A stretch of DNA of 64,000 nt, from assembly GCF_024362365.1 (NCBI RefSeq), contig NZ_CP101464.1:2604001-2668000 (forward strand), written 5' to 3'. This DNA comes from Janibacter sp. CX7 (lineage in GTDB: Bacteria > Actinomycetota > Actinomycetes > Actinomycetales > Dermatophilaceae). Positions 7,949 through 16,867 of this stretch are shown here, piece after piece. Both the position numbers and the translations under genes were made by a program. The notes under the pieces are model-generated. The model was not told the origin of the DNA, did no database searches, and was given only the letters and a program-made list of their open reading frames with translations. Numbering within the stretch: position 1 is the stretch's first letter; each line of letters starts with the position of its first letter.

Positions 7949-8737
7949 TCAGGTGGCGTCGACGGTCTCGGCGAAGCGCGCCTCGACGGCGTCGACGAGT
8001 GCGGAGGGTCGGCCGAGGTCGGCGAGCTGTCGGCCGGCGCGGCGCACCTCGTGGCGCCGACGCTCGGCGTGCTGCGGGTGGGTGCGCACGACCGCCTCGA
8101 CGAAGGGGGTCAGACCGCCGGTGTCGATGTCGGCGAGGACGACGGGCAGCTCCTCGCGCACCCCGAGCGCCTCTGCGGCGGCGAGGCACTCGACCCCGAG
8201 GGCCTCGATCCCCTTCGTCAGGATGCTGCGCAGCAGCTTGAGGGCCGCGGCGTCGCCGGGTCCGGCACCGGGCAGCACCCGCGCGGGGGCGCCGATCGCG
8301 GCGAGCTCGGCAGTCGCGGCCGACGCCTCCGGGCCGGCCGCCAGGAGCGGGGTGGCGACGCCGCCCATGGCGATGGCGCCCATGATGACGACGTCGACAT
8401 AGGTCGCGTGGTCGGCCAGGAGCCCGGCGGAGCGACGCTTGTCGTCGGGCGACGCGGTCGTCAGGTCGAGCACCCTCGCACCGGGCCGCAGCCACGGGCG
8501 CAGTCCGGCGAGCACCTCGTGGGCGATGTCGCCGGCGACGCACACCCACACGACGTCGGCACCGGACAGCGCCTCACCCGGCTCGGCGAGCAGGGTCGGC
8601 CCGCCGGCGGCGACGATCTCGCGGAGCGGGTCGCGGGGTGCCGGATCGACGACGACCACGTCGTGCTCGCCGTGCTCGGCGAGGGCGCGCAGATAGGTCG
8701 TCCCGACCTCGCCGCAGCCGACGATCGCGATGCGCAC
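7949..8737 (-). CDS. NAD(P)-binding dehydrogenase, 6PGDH-like with DUF1932-type C-terminus
   Basis: A 262-residue protein with an N-terminal Rossmann domain (IAIVGCGEVGTTYL) and a helical C-terminal domain like the beta-hydroxyacid dehydrogenase/DUF1932 group; GPGDAAALKLLRSILTKG matches the conserved GxxxxxKxxxN-type helix, although the usual Asn is not seen. It is the first gene of the operon. GTG 8737 was chosen because GGAGG sits 5 bases upstream; an in-frame ATG at 8749 overlaps that ribosome binding site. The reaction is not known; oxidation of a hydroxy acid made or used by the DapA-like enzyme is plausible. Confidence 0.85.
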   Translation of the reverse strand: MRIAIVGCGEVGTTYLRALAEHGEHDVVVVDPAPRDPLREIVAAGGPTLLAEPGEALSGADVVWVCVAGDIAHEVLAGLRPWLRPGARVLDLTTASPDDKRRSAGLLADHATYVDVVIMGAIAMGGVATPLLAAGPEASAATAELAAIGAPARVLPGAGPGDAAALKLLRSILTKGIEALGVECLAAAEALGVREELPVVLADIDTGGLTPFVEAVVRTHPQHAERRRHEVRRAGRQLADLGRPSALVDAVEARFAETVDAT

Positions 8738-8809
8738 AGCAGCCTCCATGGATGCAGCTCGACGTACAGATCCAGCGCTCACGGACGTTCTGTCGCCCGC
8801 TTGCGCTCA

Positions 8810-8833
8810 GAATGTACCCCAGATCGTACATTC
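8810..8833. promoter_or_regulatory. inverted repeat, candidate operator of the GntR operon
   Basis: GAATGTAC and GTACATTC form a perfect 8-bp inverted repeat separated by 8 bp, about 75 bp upstream of the first operon gene. The A/T-richer GTAC-containing arms resemble sites of FCD-type GntR regulators. Binding by the regulator at 5544-6182 is inferred. The rest of 8738-8992 shows no gene. Confidence 0.5.
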
Positions 8834-8992
8834 GGGACGCGGCCCCTCCTCCGCCGAGACAGCGCCGACGGATGCAGGTGTGTTGAACCGGTAGTCCTGC
8901 GCGCCAGCGACGCTCCTCAGCGCGCGCCGGCCCGCTGAGCTACCAGTTGCACACACAACCTTGGGCCCGCACACGCGGAAGCCGCCGCCTCT

Positions 8993-9580
8993 TCAGCGCA
9001 GACGCGGGCACCCCGCGCACGGGGCGCATCCGGGCAGCGCGTAGATCAGGCAGCACGAGCGCCGCTGCGGCGGAGGCTCGCCCGCGACCCTGGCGAGGGC
9101 CATCTGCCAGAGGTCCTCGGCCATGCCGAGGCGCTGCCGGCTGCTCATCCGGGTCGGCGTCGGCAGCCGCGTCGCGATGTCGGTGGCCGTCGCGAGGTAG
9201 CCGGCCCGGGCGACCTCGAGCCGCTCCTCCCGGTCGACGAGGAGCCGGTCGTCCGCAGCACGCAGCTGGACGGCGACCGGGTAGAGATAGGTCGGGTCGA
9301 GCCCGATCGACCACCGGCCGGCATCCGCGTCGAGCACCACGTGGCTGACCGCTGCGGCCGTGGCGATCGTCGACGCGATCGGGTCGAGCAGGTACTGCAG
9401 GACGAAGGCCGCGGGCATCCCCGCCGGCGCGCTGCCGGACTGCGCGATCGTCAGGTCGCGATAGGTCTCGATCCACCGCGGCGCGATGTCGACGGCGGCC
9501 GAGAGGGACACACCGAGGTCCGGGTCACCGGTGTCGGCGACCCGGACCTCGAGGACGGCGAGATGCCCGGAGAGCTGCAC
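8993..9580 (-). CDS. FhuF-like (2Fe-2S) protein
   Basis: The C-terminus has RRSCCLIYALPGCAPCAGC, in which two adjacent Cys, ten residues, Cys, two residues and Cys reproduce the unusual cluster ligand pattern of FhuF-type siderophore-iron reductases. The rest is a mixed domain with no clear motif. It probably carries a [2Fe-2S] cluster and may reduce ferric siderophores in the cytoplasm. GTG 9580 is used here; the conserved-looking frame continues upstream to a CTG at 9619 that overlaps the lsr2 stop, so the true N-terminus is uncertain. It lies directly downstream of lsr2 in the same orientation. Confidence 0.75.
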   Translation of the reverse strand: MQLSGHLAVLEVRVADTGDPDLGVSLSAAVDIAPRWIETYRDLTIAQSGSAPAGMPAAFVLQYLLDPIASTIATAAAVSHVVLDADAGRWSIGLDPTYLYPVAVQLRAADDRLLVDREERLEVARAGYLATATDIATRLPTPTRMSSRQRLGMAEDLWQMALARVAGEPPPQRRSCCLIYALPGCAPCAGCPRLR

Positions 9581-9615
9581 GGCCAGGGCCTGCAGCTCGT
9601 CGGTCGTGAGCGCGC

Positions 9616-9945
9616 TCAGCCGTTGGCCTTGGCGTAGGCGTCGCGCACCTTCTGGCTGATGCGACCGCGGTCGGAGACCTCGTGGCCGTTGGCCCGGGCC
9701 CACTCGCGGATCTTGGCCAGCTCGGAGCTGCTCGTGCGCGACCCGGAGCCGGACCCGGTCGAGCGGCGGCCCGACACGCGGCGGCCGGCACCGACATAGG
9801 GGGCGACGGCGTCGCGCAGGGCGGCGGCGTTGCGGTCGTTGAGGTCGATCTCGTAGGTCACTCCGTCGAGACCGAAGGTGACGGTCTCGCTCGCATCGCC
9901 GCCGTCGATGTCATCTTCGAGGATGACCTGGACGCGCTGTGCCAT
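9616..9945 (-). CDS. lsr2: Lsr2 nucleoid-associated protein
   Basis: A 109-residue H-NS-like xenogeneic silencer of actinobacteria. The N-terminal dimerisation domain begins MAQRVQVILEDD and includes VTYEIDLN; a Ser/Gly-rich linker follows, then the DNA-binding domain with IREWARANGHEVSDRGRIS, whose RGR inserts into the minor groove of A/T-rich DNA. It lies downstream of lysS, its usual neighbour in actinobacteria. ATG 9945 was chosen over upstream starts because the protein begins exactly as the family does. The leader is unusually A/T-rich for this window and carries inverted repeats. Confidence 0.96.
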   Translation of the reverse strand: MAQRVQVILEDDIDGGDASETVTFGLDGVTYEIDLNDRNAAALRDAVAPYVGAGRRVSGRRSTGSGSGSRTSSSELAKIREWARANGHEVSDRGRISQKVRDAYAKANG

Positions 9946-9985
9946 GGGAATTCTCCGTTCGTGGGGAAATGTCATTCCCACGATA

Positions 9986-10006
9986 GTCATTCATGACGTG
10001 AATGAC
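9986..10006. promoter_or_regulatory. A/T-rich inverted repeat in the lsr2 leader
   Basis: GTCATTCA and TGAATGAC form a perfect 8-bp inverted repeat with a 5-bp spacer, 40 bp upstream of lsr2, just after the stop of the small membrane gene. The whole 9950-10080 stretch is much richer in A/T than its surroundings. It may be an operator (including Lsr2 autoregulation) or a terminator for the upstream gene. Confidence 0.5.
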
Positions 10007-10010
10007 CTAT

Positions 10011-10196
10011 TCAGTCGCTGTCCTTTGTGGATTCTTCGGCATTCTTCCGGTGCTCGGCATTCCATTGTGCGAGTGCCTTCCTTTCGCGCCGGTCCGCCTC
10101 GAGCATGTAGCGGATGATCCAGTAGAAGAGGAAGGCGACGCCGACGGTCGGCAACAATGCCGCCGCATAGGGCCACCAGTCGTTGATGAAGTCCAT
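10011..10196 (-). CDS. small membrane protein
   Basis: A 61-residue protein with one membrane segment (about residues 8-31, PYAAALLPTVGVAFLFYWII), then a strongly charged cytoplasmic tail of alternating basic and acidic residues. It starts 2 bp after the lysS stop and is therefore probably translated from the same message. I recognise no family and can assign no function. Its 3' half uses more A/T-ending codons than its neighbours. The tight spacing and intact frame favour a real gene. Confidence 0.75.
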   Translation of the reverse strand: MDFINDWWPYAAALLPTVGVAFLFYWIIRYMLEADRRERKALAQWNAEHRKNAEESTKDSD

Positions 10197-10198
10197 GA

Positions 10199-11701
10199 TC
10201 AGGCCTCGGGCTTGAGGTGCGGGAAGAGGATGGTCTCGCGGATGCCGACACCGGTGAAGAACATGACCATCCGGTCGATGCCGATGCCGATACCGCCCAT
10301 CGGCGGGGCGCCGTACTCGAGGGCCCGCAGGAAGTCCTCGTCGAGCTGCATCGCCTCGGGGTCACCCGCCGCGGCGGCGAGCGACTGCTCCGTGAGCACC
10401 TCGCGCTGGACCACCGGGTCGACGAGCTCGGTGAAGCCGGTCGCCCGCTCGACGCCGGCGATGATGAGGTCCCAGGCCTCGATGAGGCGCGGGTCCTCGT
10501 CGTGGCGCCGGGCCAGCGGCTGGGCCTCTGCGGGGTAGTCGCAGACGAAGGTCGGCTGCAGCAGCGTCGGCTCGACGAGCTCCTCGAAGAGCTCCATGAC
10601 GAGCTTGCCCTGCGGCAGCGCGGCGTCGACCTCGATCTCGCGCTCGGCGGCGATCGCGAGCAGCTCGTCGACAGGGGTGTCGGGGGTGATCTCGCGACCG
10701 ACGGCCTCGGACAGGCCGGTGTGGACGGGCAGCCAGCGCCACTCACCATCGAGGTCGACGCTGCCCTGCGGGGTCTCGACGACCCGCGAGCCGATGGCGT
10801 CGGCGACCGCGAGGTAGATGCGCCGGGTCAGCTCACCGATGGTGCGCTGGTCGCCATAGGCCTCATAGGCCTCGAGCATCGTGAACTCCGGGCTGTGCGT
10901 GGAGTCGACGCCTTCGTTGCGGAAGATGCGGCCCATCTCGTAGACCTTGTCGACGCCACCGACGACGGCCTTCTTGAGATTGAGCTCCAGCGCGATCCGC
11001 AGCGACATGTCCTGCGAGAAGGCATTCATGTGCGTGCCAAAGGGACGCGCCGCGGCACCGCCGTGCACGAGCTGCAGCACGGGCGTCTCGACCTCGATGA
11101 ATCCCTCGCCGTCCAGCGTCGAACGCACCGCACGCAGCGCAGCCGCCTTGGTGCGCACCATGTCGCGCGCCTCCTGACGCACGACGAGGTCGGCATAGCG
11201 CTGGCGCACGCGGCTCTCCTCGGAGAGCTCCTTGTGCAGGACCGGCAGCGGGCGCAGCGCCTTGGAGGCCAGCTCCCAGCTCGTCGCCATGACCGACAGC
11301 TCGCCACGACGGGAGCGGATGACCCGGCCGGTGACGGTGACGTGGTCACCGAGGTCGACATCGGCCTTCCACATCGCGAGGGCCTCCTCGCCGACCTCGG
11401 CGAGCGAGAGCATGACCTGCAGGCGGGTACCGATGCCCTCCTGCAGCGCCGCGAAGGCGAGCTTGCCGGTGTTGCGCACGAACATCACGCGTCCGGCGAC
11501 GGTGACGACGTCCTGCGTCTCCTCACCGGTCTCGAGGTGCTCCCAGCCCTGCACGACCTCGGCGAGGGTGTGGGTGCGGGCGACGCCGGCCGGGTAGGCC
11601 TGTCGGCCGCTGGCGAGGATCCGGTCCCGCTTCTCGCGGCGGATGCGCATCTGCTCCGGCAGCTCGTCGTCGGCAGGGGTCTCGATGGGGGCGTCGCTCA
11701 C
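10199..11701 (-). CDS. lysS: lysyl-tRNA synthetase, class II
   Basis: A 500-residue class II lysyl-tRNA synthetase, the usual length. An N-terminal OB-fold anticodon-binding domain (about residues 60-170, VAGRVMFVRNTGKLAFAALQ) precedes the class II core with motif 1 (FIEVETPVLQ), motif 2 (RIFRNEGVDSTHSPEFTMLE) and motif 3 (GIGIGIDRMVM). It charges tRNA-Lys in the cytoplasm. The GTG start MSDAPIE fits the family length. The gene is followed by a small membrane protein gene and lsr2. Confidence 0.97.
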   Translation of the reverse strand: MSDAPIETPADDELPEQMRIRREKRDRILASGRQAYPAGVARTHTLAEVVQGWEHLETGEETQDVVTVAGRVMFVRNTGKLAFAALQEGIGTRLQVMLSLAEVGEEALAMWKADVDLGDHVTVTGRVIRSRRGELSVMATSWELASKALRPLPVLHKELSEESRVRQRYADLVVRQEARDMVRTKAAALRAVRSTLDGEGFIEVETPVLQLVHGGAAARPFGTHMNAFSQDMSLRIALELNLKKAVVGGVDKVYEMGRIFRNEGVDSTHSPEFTMLEAYEAYGDQRTIGELTRRIYLAVADAIGSRVVETPQGSVDLDGEWRWLPVHTGLSEAVGREITPDTPVDELLAIAAEREIEVDAALPQGKLVMELFEELVEPTLLQPTFVCDYPAEAQPLARRHDEDPRLIEAWDLIIAGVERATGFTELVDPVVQREVLTEQSLAAAAGDPEAMQLDEDFLRALEYGAPPMGGIGIGIDRMVMFFTGVGIRETILFPHLKPEA

Positions 11702-11760
11702 GGTGGTCCACGATATCCGCGCGCCCCGCCCTTCCCCGAATCCCGGCCCCGCGCCGGCAG

Positions 11761-13092
11761 TCAGTCCCGCGGGCGCAGCAGCTGCCAGACGAGCAGGCCG
11801 GCGGTGGCAGCCACGGCGAGCAGCCCCGCCCCCGTGGCGTGGGCGGCGAGGACCGCGAGGCCGACGGCGATCGCGAGGTCGGGGCCGTGGACGACCGAGC
11901 GCACGAGTCCGCTCGACAGCGGCCCGGCGGGCGTGGCGAGGACGACCCCGAGCTCCGCGGGCGGCGGCTCGGTGGCCCGGACCGCGGCGGCCGTCACCCC
12001 GAGGGCCAGGGCCGGCGGTGCCCACCAGGGAAGGCCCAGCGGGAGGAGCGCCGTCGCCCCGACCACCCCGATGACGAAGGGAGGGACCGCCAGGACCGCA
12101 GCCACGGCCGCGGGGTGGGCCGGGACGGCCCGGCGCAGCCCCGGCGACGACACCCAGGTCGACGGGCCACCGCCGACCGCCCGGACGAGGGCGAGGACGG
12201 CGACGGCGGTGACGACCACGCCGGCGAGCCGGCCGAGGAGGAGCCCGACGACGAGCGCGGCGAGGCACCCGGCGAGCGCGACGAGGCAGCGGACCCATCG
12301 GCGCAGCACCGCCCGGCACTCGTGGACGAGCATCCCGGTGAGCGCTCCCCCGGCACCGCCACGACTGGCGAAGCTCCCCCGACGGGCCAGCCGCCGGCGG
12401 GTGCCGAGCACCTCGAGCGCGGCACCGTCGAGCATGACGGTTGCTGCGCCGACGGCCCCGGTGACCTCGCCGGCACGCAGCAGGTCGACATCGGCCACGC
12501 CACGCACGGCAGCGGCGAGCGGACGCCCACGCCCCTGCCGGGCGAGCGTCACCGCGGTGAGCAGCACGGCGAGCCCGGCGCCGACGGCCGCGGACCCGAC
12601 GATCGTCGGCACGGGCACCCCCGCCCGCCCCAGCCCGACGGCCAGGGCGAAGCCCGTGAGGACACCCCACGCGCCCGTGGCGACGACCGCGACGAAGCCG
12701 ACCCGCAGCACCCCGCCGCGCAGGAGCACGCCGCGGTCGGCCGGGGTCGAGGCCAGCCAGGCCATCCGCCCCCGGTCGGCCCACGCCGGCCCGGCGGCCC
12801 GCAGCGCGACGAAGGTCGCGACGGCACCGAGCAGCGCCATGCCCCCCGCGAGCCAGAGGTGGTCGCCGCGACCGAGACAGGTCGTCGTCGCGCACTCCGG
12901 CCGCAGGATCGAGGGCCCGGTCGCGGCGAAGACCATCGTGAGCAGCGTGCCGGCGACGAAGAGGCCGACGTACCAGTCCTGCAGCACCTGCCCCCAGCTC
13001 GCCGCGTGCTCGCCACCACGCAGGGCCCGCAGCGCGACCCGGGCCGCGGCGCGGTCACCGACGAGCCCGGGACCTCCCTTCGCCTCAGGCAT
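11761..13092 (-). CDS. multi-pass membrane protein, probable ABC transporter permease
   Basis: A 443-residue, very hydrophobic protein with many Ala/Val/Leu-rich membrane segments (for example LLTMVFAATGP, AALVVGLLLGRLAGVVV and AVLAVPPFVIGVVGATALLP). Its ATG overlaps the end of the ABC ATPase gene by 8 bp, so it is almost certainly that ATPase's membrane partner. It shows no strong sequence signature that I recognise; an ABC-2 or bacteriocin-type exporter is possible. The substrate is unknown. It occupies the place between nadC and lysS. Confidence 0.75.
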   Translation of the reverse strand: MPEAKGGPGLVGDRAAARVALRALRGGEHAASWGQVLQDWYVGLFVAGTLLTMVFAATGPSILRPECATTTCLGRGDHLWLAGGMALLGAVATFVALRAAGPAWADRGRMAWLASTPADRGVLLRGGVLRVGFVAVVATGAWGVLTGFALAVGLGRAGVPVPTIVGSAAVGAGLAVLLTAVTLARQGRGRPLAAAVRGVADVDLLRAGEVTGAVGAATVMLDGAALEVLGTRRRLARRGSFASRGGAGGALTGMLVHECRAVLRRWVRCLVALAGCLAALVVGLLLGRLAGVVVTAVAVLALVRAVGGGPSTWVSSPGLRRAVPAHPAAVAAVLAVPPFVIGVVGATALLPLGLPWWAPPALALGVTAAAVRATEPPPAELGVVLATPAGPLSSGLVRSVVHGPDLAIAVGLAVLAAHATGAGLLAVAATAGLLVWQLLRPRD

Positions 13093-13708
13093 CGCCCTGC
13101 AGGGTGACGACGCGAGCACCGCTGCGCCGCACCACCTCCGGGTCGTGGCTGGCCACGAGCACGGCACGCCCGGTCGCCGCGTGACCGGCCAGCCAGTCAC
13201 CCAGCCAGGCGCGGCCGGCGTCGTCGAGACGCTGCTCGGGCTCGTCGGCGAGCAGCAGCGCCCACGGCCGCACCATCGCCGAGGCGAGCGCGAAGCGCTG
13301 GGCCTGACCCGACGACAGGGTGCTCGGCAGCTGGTCGGCGACGTGCTCGATGCGGGCCTCGTCGAGGGCCCCGGCGACGACCTGCGCGACCCCGTCGACG
13401 CCGTGCGCGCGGGCGAGCAGGTCGAGGTGCTCGGCGACGGTGAGGTCGGGCAGGACCCCGAGGTCGCCGAGCACGGTGCACAGCGCCCGGCGGGTCTGCG
13501 GCACCCGGGTGTCGAGGCGGGTCTCGCCGAGGTCCACCTGCCCGGCATCGGGCGACTCGGTCCCGACGATGCAGCGCAGCGCGGTCGACTTGCCGACGCC
13601 GTTGGGTCCGACGAGGGAGACGACTTCACCGGCCGCCACGTCGAGGTCGAGGCCGTCGAGGACGGTCCGCCCGCCATAGGCCTTGGTCAGTCCACGGACG
13701 CGCAGCAC
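13085..13708 (-). CDS. ABC transporter ATP-binding protein
   Basis: A compact 207-residue ABC ATPase. Walker A is GPNGVGKST, the signature is LSSGQAQR (the usual LSGGQ has Ser for the first Gly), Walker B ends LLADEP and the switch His is in VASHDPE. It starts with GTG 1 bp after the nadC stop and overlaps the permease gene by 8 bp. It presumably powers the neighbouring membrane protein. The small size and single domain fit ABC-2-like exporters. Confidence 0.9.
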   Translation of the reverse strand: MLRVRGLTKAYGGRTVLDGLDLDVAAGEVVSLVGPNGVGKSTALRCIVGTESPDAGQVDLGETRLDTRVPQTRRALCTVLGDLGVLPDLTVAEHLDLLARAHGVDGVAQVVAGALDEARIEHVADQLPSTLSSGQAQRFALASAMVRPWALLLADEPEQRLDDAGRAWLGDWLAGHAATGRAVLVASHDPEVVRRSGARVVTLQGDA

Positions 13709-13709
13709 G

Positions 13710-14609
13710 TCAGACGAGGTCGAGCGCCAGGTCGACGATCGGCGAGGAGTGGGTGAGGCCACCGACGCTCATCCAGTCGATGCCGGTGGCGCCGTAGTCG
13801 GCGGCGACCTCGAGGGTCAGCCCGCCCGTCGCCTCGATCTCGACGCTCTCGCTGCGCGCCGCAGCCCACTCGCGCGCGGCGGCGACCGTCGTGCGCAGCA
13901 GGTCGACGGACATGTTGTCGCACATGAGGAAGCGCGATCCGGCCTCGAGCGCCTCGATCGCCTCGGCGGTCGTGGTCACCTCGACCTCGATCGTCACGTC
14001 GGGGAACTGCTCGCGGATCGCGGCATAGGCCGCACCCACTCCCCCGGCCGCGATCTTGTGGTTGTCCTTGACCATGGCGACGTCGTAGAGCCCCATGCGC
14101 TTGTTGGTGCCACCGCCGCAGCGGACGGCGTACTTCTCGAGGGCACGCAGGCCGGGCGTCGTCTTGCGGGTGTCGAGGACGGTGCAGCCGGTGCCGGCGA
14201 GCGCGTCGGCCCACCGCCGCGTGTGGGTGGCGACGCCGGAGGCGCGGGAGAGGATGTTGAGCACGGTCCGCTCGGCCATGAGCACCTGGCGCACCGGGCC
14301 GCGCAGCTCGGCGACGACATCGCCCCGCTCCAGCACGGTCCCGTCGGCGATCCGCAGGTCGAGCTCGGGACGGGAGGCGAAGGGGGTGGCCCCCTCCGTG
14401 CGCGCCGCCACCTCGTCGAGCACGAGCGCGATCGCCGGGCCACCGGCGAGCACCCCCGGCGCGCGGGCGACGACGTGCGCGACGCCCTGCTGGTCGGCCG
14501 GGATCGTCGCGGTACTCGTCACGTCGAGCGACTGCGGGCCCAGGTCCTCGTCGAGCGCCGTCGCGACGACCCGTCGCACGGCCTCGTCCGGGAAGTGCTC
14601 GTCGATCAC
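13710..14609 (-). CDS. nadC: nicotinate-nucleotide pyrophosphorylase (quinolinate phosphoribosyltransferase)
   Basis: A 299-residue enzyme that makes nicotinate mononucleotide from quinolinate and PRPP in de novo NAD synthesis. Typical segments include ILSRASGVAT, DTRKTTPGLR, the substrate-binding RCGGGTNKRMGLYD, MVKDNH and EATGGL. It overlaps nadB by 4 bp and follows it in the same operon. nadA, which supplies quinolinate, is not in the window. Confidence 0.96.
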   Translation of the reverse strand: MIDEHFPDEAVRRVVATALDEDLGPQSLDVTSTATIPADQQGVAHVVARAPGVLAGGPAIALVLDEVAARTEGATPFASRPELDLRIADGTVLERGDVVAELRGPVRQVLMAERTVLNILSRASGVATHTRRWADALAGTGCTVLDTRKTTPGLRALEKYAVRCGGGTNKRMGLYDVAMVKDNHKIAAGGVGAAYAAIREQFPDVTIEVEVTTTAEAIEALEAGSRFLMCDNMSVDLLRTTVAAAREWAAARSESVEIEATGGLTLEVAADYGATGIDWMSVGGLTHSSPIVDLALDLV

Positions 14610-16363
14610 TGCTCGCCCTCCTGCTCCTCGTCGCGGTCATCAAGCTCGTCGTCCTGCGGCCAGGCGAGCTCGACGTCGAGCTTGATGACCGCGAGCTCCC
14701 CGTCGTGCGGGTCGCGCACGTGCAGCAGGTGCGCAGCCCAGGTCTCGTCGTCGTGGTGCGGGTGGTCGCGGCGCACGTGGCCGCCGCGGGTCTCCTCGCG
14801 AAGGTGCGCAGCCGTCGCGAGCGCCTGCCCGAGGTGGAGCAGGTTGCTCGTCTCCCAGGTCTGCGGGCCGGGCTCGGCGTCGGTCGTCGGGCGGGCGGCG
14901 AGCTCCGCGAGCCCGGCGAGCGCGCCCGCGGTCGACTCGGCGGAGCGCAGCGGGCCGACGCCACGGGTCATCACCTGCTGCACCTCGCGGCGGTGGGCGG
15001 CGTCGAGGAGGCCGGAGGCGCCCTTCGTCGTGGTGGGGTCCTCGGGCTCCAGCAGCGGCAGCTCGCCCGCGGCCAGCCGCGTGGTGAGGTCCTCGGCGAT
15101 GCGGTGGGCGAAGACGAGGCCCTCGAGCAGGGAGTTGCTCGCGAGCCGGTTGGCGCCGTGGACCCCGGTGCACGAGGTCTCGCCGCAGGCGTAGAGGCCG
15201 GGCAGGTTGGTGCGACCGCGCAGGTCGGTGCGCACGCCGCCGGAGGCGTAGTGCTGCGCCGGCGCGACCGGGATCGGATCGGTCGCCGGGTCGATCCCGA
15301 GCTCGCGGCAGCGGGCGACGATCGTGGGGAACCGGCGCTCGAGGAAGTCGCCGCCCAGGTGTCGCGCGTCGAGGAGGACGTGGTCGGTGCCGGTCGCCTC
15401 CATCCGCTCGAGGATCGCCCGGGCGACGACATCGCGCGGGGCCAGGTCGGCCATCGGGTGCACGCCGGCCATGAAGGCCTCGCCCGAGGTGTCGATGAGG
15501 ACGGCGCCCTCGCCGCGCACGGCCTCGGACACGAGCGGCTGCTGGCCGGTCGCGCCCTCGCCCAGGTGCATGACGGTGGGGTGGAACTGCACGAACTCGA
15601 GGTCGGCGAGCGCTGCACCGGCACGCAGGGCGGCCGCCATGCCGTCGCCCGTGGCGACGGAGGGGTTGGTCGTCGCGGAGTAGATCTGGCCGAGCCCGCC
15701 GGTCGCGAGGACGACGGCCCGGGCGCGGGCGGCGCCGACACCGTCGATCTCGCCTTCGCCGATGACGTGCACGGTCGCACCGCACACGCTGCCGTCGGTC
15801 GCGGTGAGCAGGTCGACGACGAGGGCGTGCTCGATGACCTCGATACCGGGGTCGGCCTGCACGGCCTCGAGCTGGGCGATGAGCGCCCGGGAGATCTCGG
15901 CGCCGGTGGCGTCGCCGCCGGCGTGCGCGATGCGGTCGCGGTGGTGGCCCCCTTCGCGCGTCAGGGTGATCTCACCGGCGGCGTCCCGGTCGAACTGCGC
16001 GCCGAGGTCGATGAGCTCCCGCACCCGGGCTGGGCCCTCGGTGACGAGGACCTCGACGGCGTCCTCGTCGCACAGGCCGACGCCCGCGACGAGGGTGTCG
16101 TCGAGGTGCTCGCCCGGGGAGTCCTCGGGGGCGAGGGCCGCGGCGATGCCGCCCTGGGCCCACGCCGTCGAGCCCTCCGACAGGCGGGTCTTGGTGACGA
16201 GCAGGACGCGGTCGACGTGCTCGCGCAGCCGTAGCGCGCAGGTCAGTCCGGCGATGCCGGAGCCCACGACGAGCACATCGGCCTGGGTCGTCCACCCCGG
16301 CTCGGGGGCGCCGAGGCGGCGGGGGACGACGACGGGCGCGGGGGCGCCCGCGGTCTCAGGCAC
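14606..16363 (-). CDS. nadB: L-aspartate oxidase
   Basis: A 585-residue FAD enzyme that oxidises L-aspartate to iminoaspartate, the first step of NAD synthesis. The FAD-binding motif is [15 protein letters not shown] near residue 35; other family segments are [38 protein letters not shown] and [21 protein letters not shown]. The start is GTG and overlaps the end of panD by 8 bp. The N-terminus carries about 25 extra Ala/Pro-rich residues before the FAD fold. Operon order panD-nadB-nadC is common in actinobacteria. Confidence 0.96.
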   Translation of the reverse strand: MPETAGAPAPVVVPRRLGAPEPGWTTQADVLVVGSGIAGLTCALRLREHVDRVLLVTKTRLSEGSTAWAQGGIAAALAPEDSPGEHLDDTLVAGVGLCDEDAVEVLVTEGPARVRELIDLGAQFDRDAAGEITLTREGGHHRDRIAHAGGDATGAEISRALIAQLEAVQADPGIEVIEHALVVDLLTATDGSVCGATVHVIGEGEIDGVGAARARAVVLATGGLGQIYSATTNPSVATGDGMAAALRAGAALADLEFVQFHPTVMHLGEGATGQQPLVSEAVRGEGAVLIDTSGEAFMAGVHPMADLAPRDVVARAILERMEATGTDHVLLDARHLGGDFLERRFPTIVARCRELGIDPATDPIPVAPAQHYASGGVRTDLRGRTNLPGLYACGETSCTGVHGANRLASNSLLEGLVFAHRIAEDLTTRLAAGELPLLEPEDPTTTKGASGLLDAAHRREVQQVMTRGVGPLRSAESTAGALAGLAELAARPTTDAEPGPQTWETSNLLHLGQALATAAHLREETRGGHVRRDHPHHDDETWAAHLLHVRDPHDGELAVIKLDVELAWPQDDELDDRDEEQEGEQ

Positions 16364-16784
16364 GGTCGTCGCGGTGGGTGACGGCCGAGGTCTTCAGCCC
16401 GTAGCCGTCGGGCACGTCGCCGGCGTCGTGGTACTGCTCGACGATCTTGTTGTCGCCGTCGACGAAGACGACGTTGGGCTCGAAGGTGCGCGCCTCGTCG
16501 TCGTCCATCGCCGCGTAGGCGATGATGATGACGAGGTCGCCGGGCGAGACGAGCCGGGCGGCCGCGCCGTTGATGCACACGATGCCGCTGCCGCGCTCGC
16601 CCTCGATCGCATAGGTCGTCAGACGGTTGCCGTTGTCGATGTCGACGACGTCGACCTGCTGGCCCGGGAGCATGCCCGCGGCGTCCATGAGGTCCATGTC
16701 GATCGTCAGCGAGCCGACGTAGTGCAGGTCGGCCTGGGTGACGGTGGCGCGGTGGATCTTGCTGTGGAGCATGAAGCGCTGCAC
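16356..16784 (-). CDS. panD: aspartate 1-decarboxylase
   Basis: A 142-residue pyruvoyl enzyme that makes beta-alanine for pantothenate. The self-processing site is the Gly-Ser of HYVGSLTID; the new N-terminal Ser becomes the pyruvoyl group. Other family segments are [27 protein letters not shown] and INGAAA. GTG 16784 was chosen because GAAGGA lies about 7 bases upstream, while ATG 16772 has none. The end overlaps nadB by 8 bp. panC lies 84 bp upstream of it, so pantoate and beta-alanine supply are linked. Confidence 0.96.
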   Translation of the reverse strand: MQRFMLHSKIHRATVTQADLHYVGSLTIDMDLMDAAGMLPGQQVDVVDIDNGNRLTTYAIEGERGSGIVCINGAAARLVSPGDLVIIIAYAAMDDDEARTFEPNVVFVDGDNKIVEQYHDAGDVPDGYGLKTSAVTHRDDRA

Positions 16785-16867
16785 GCGAGTGTCCTTCGTC
16801 TGTGGCGGCGGGTGAGCGTTCCCCAGTCTCTCACTGTCGCGTGCGTGCCCCTCGCCGCGCACTGGGA

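Noticed and set aside
11761..13092. Fusion of ABC ATPase and membrane protein into one 638-residue protein
   Set aside because: The upstream part of that frame is out of frame with the ATPase motifs; the two genes overlap by 8 bp with separate starts.
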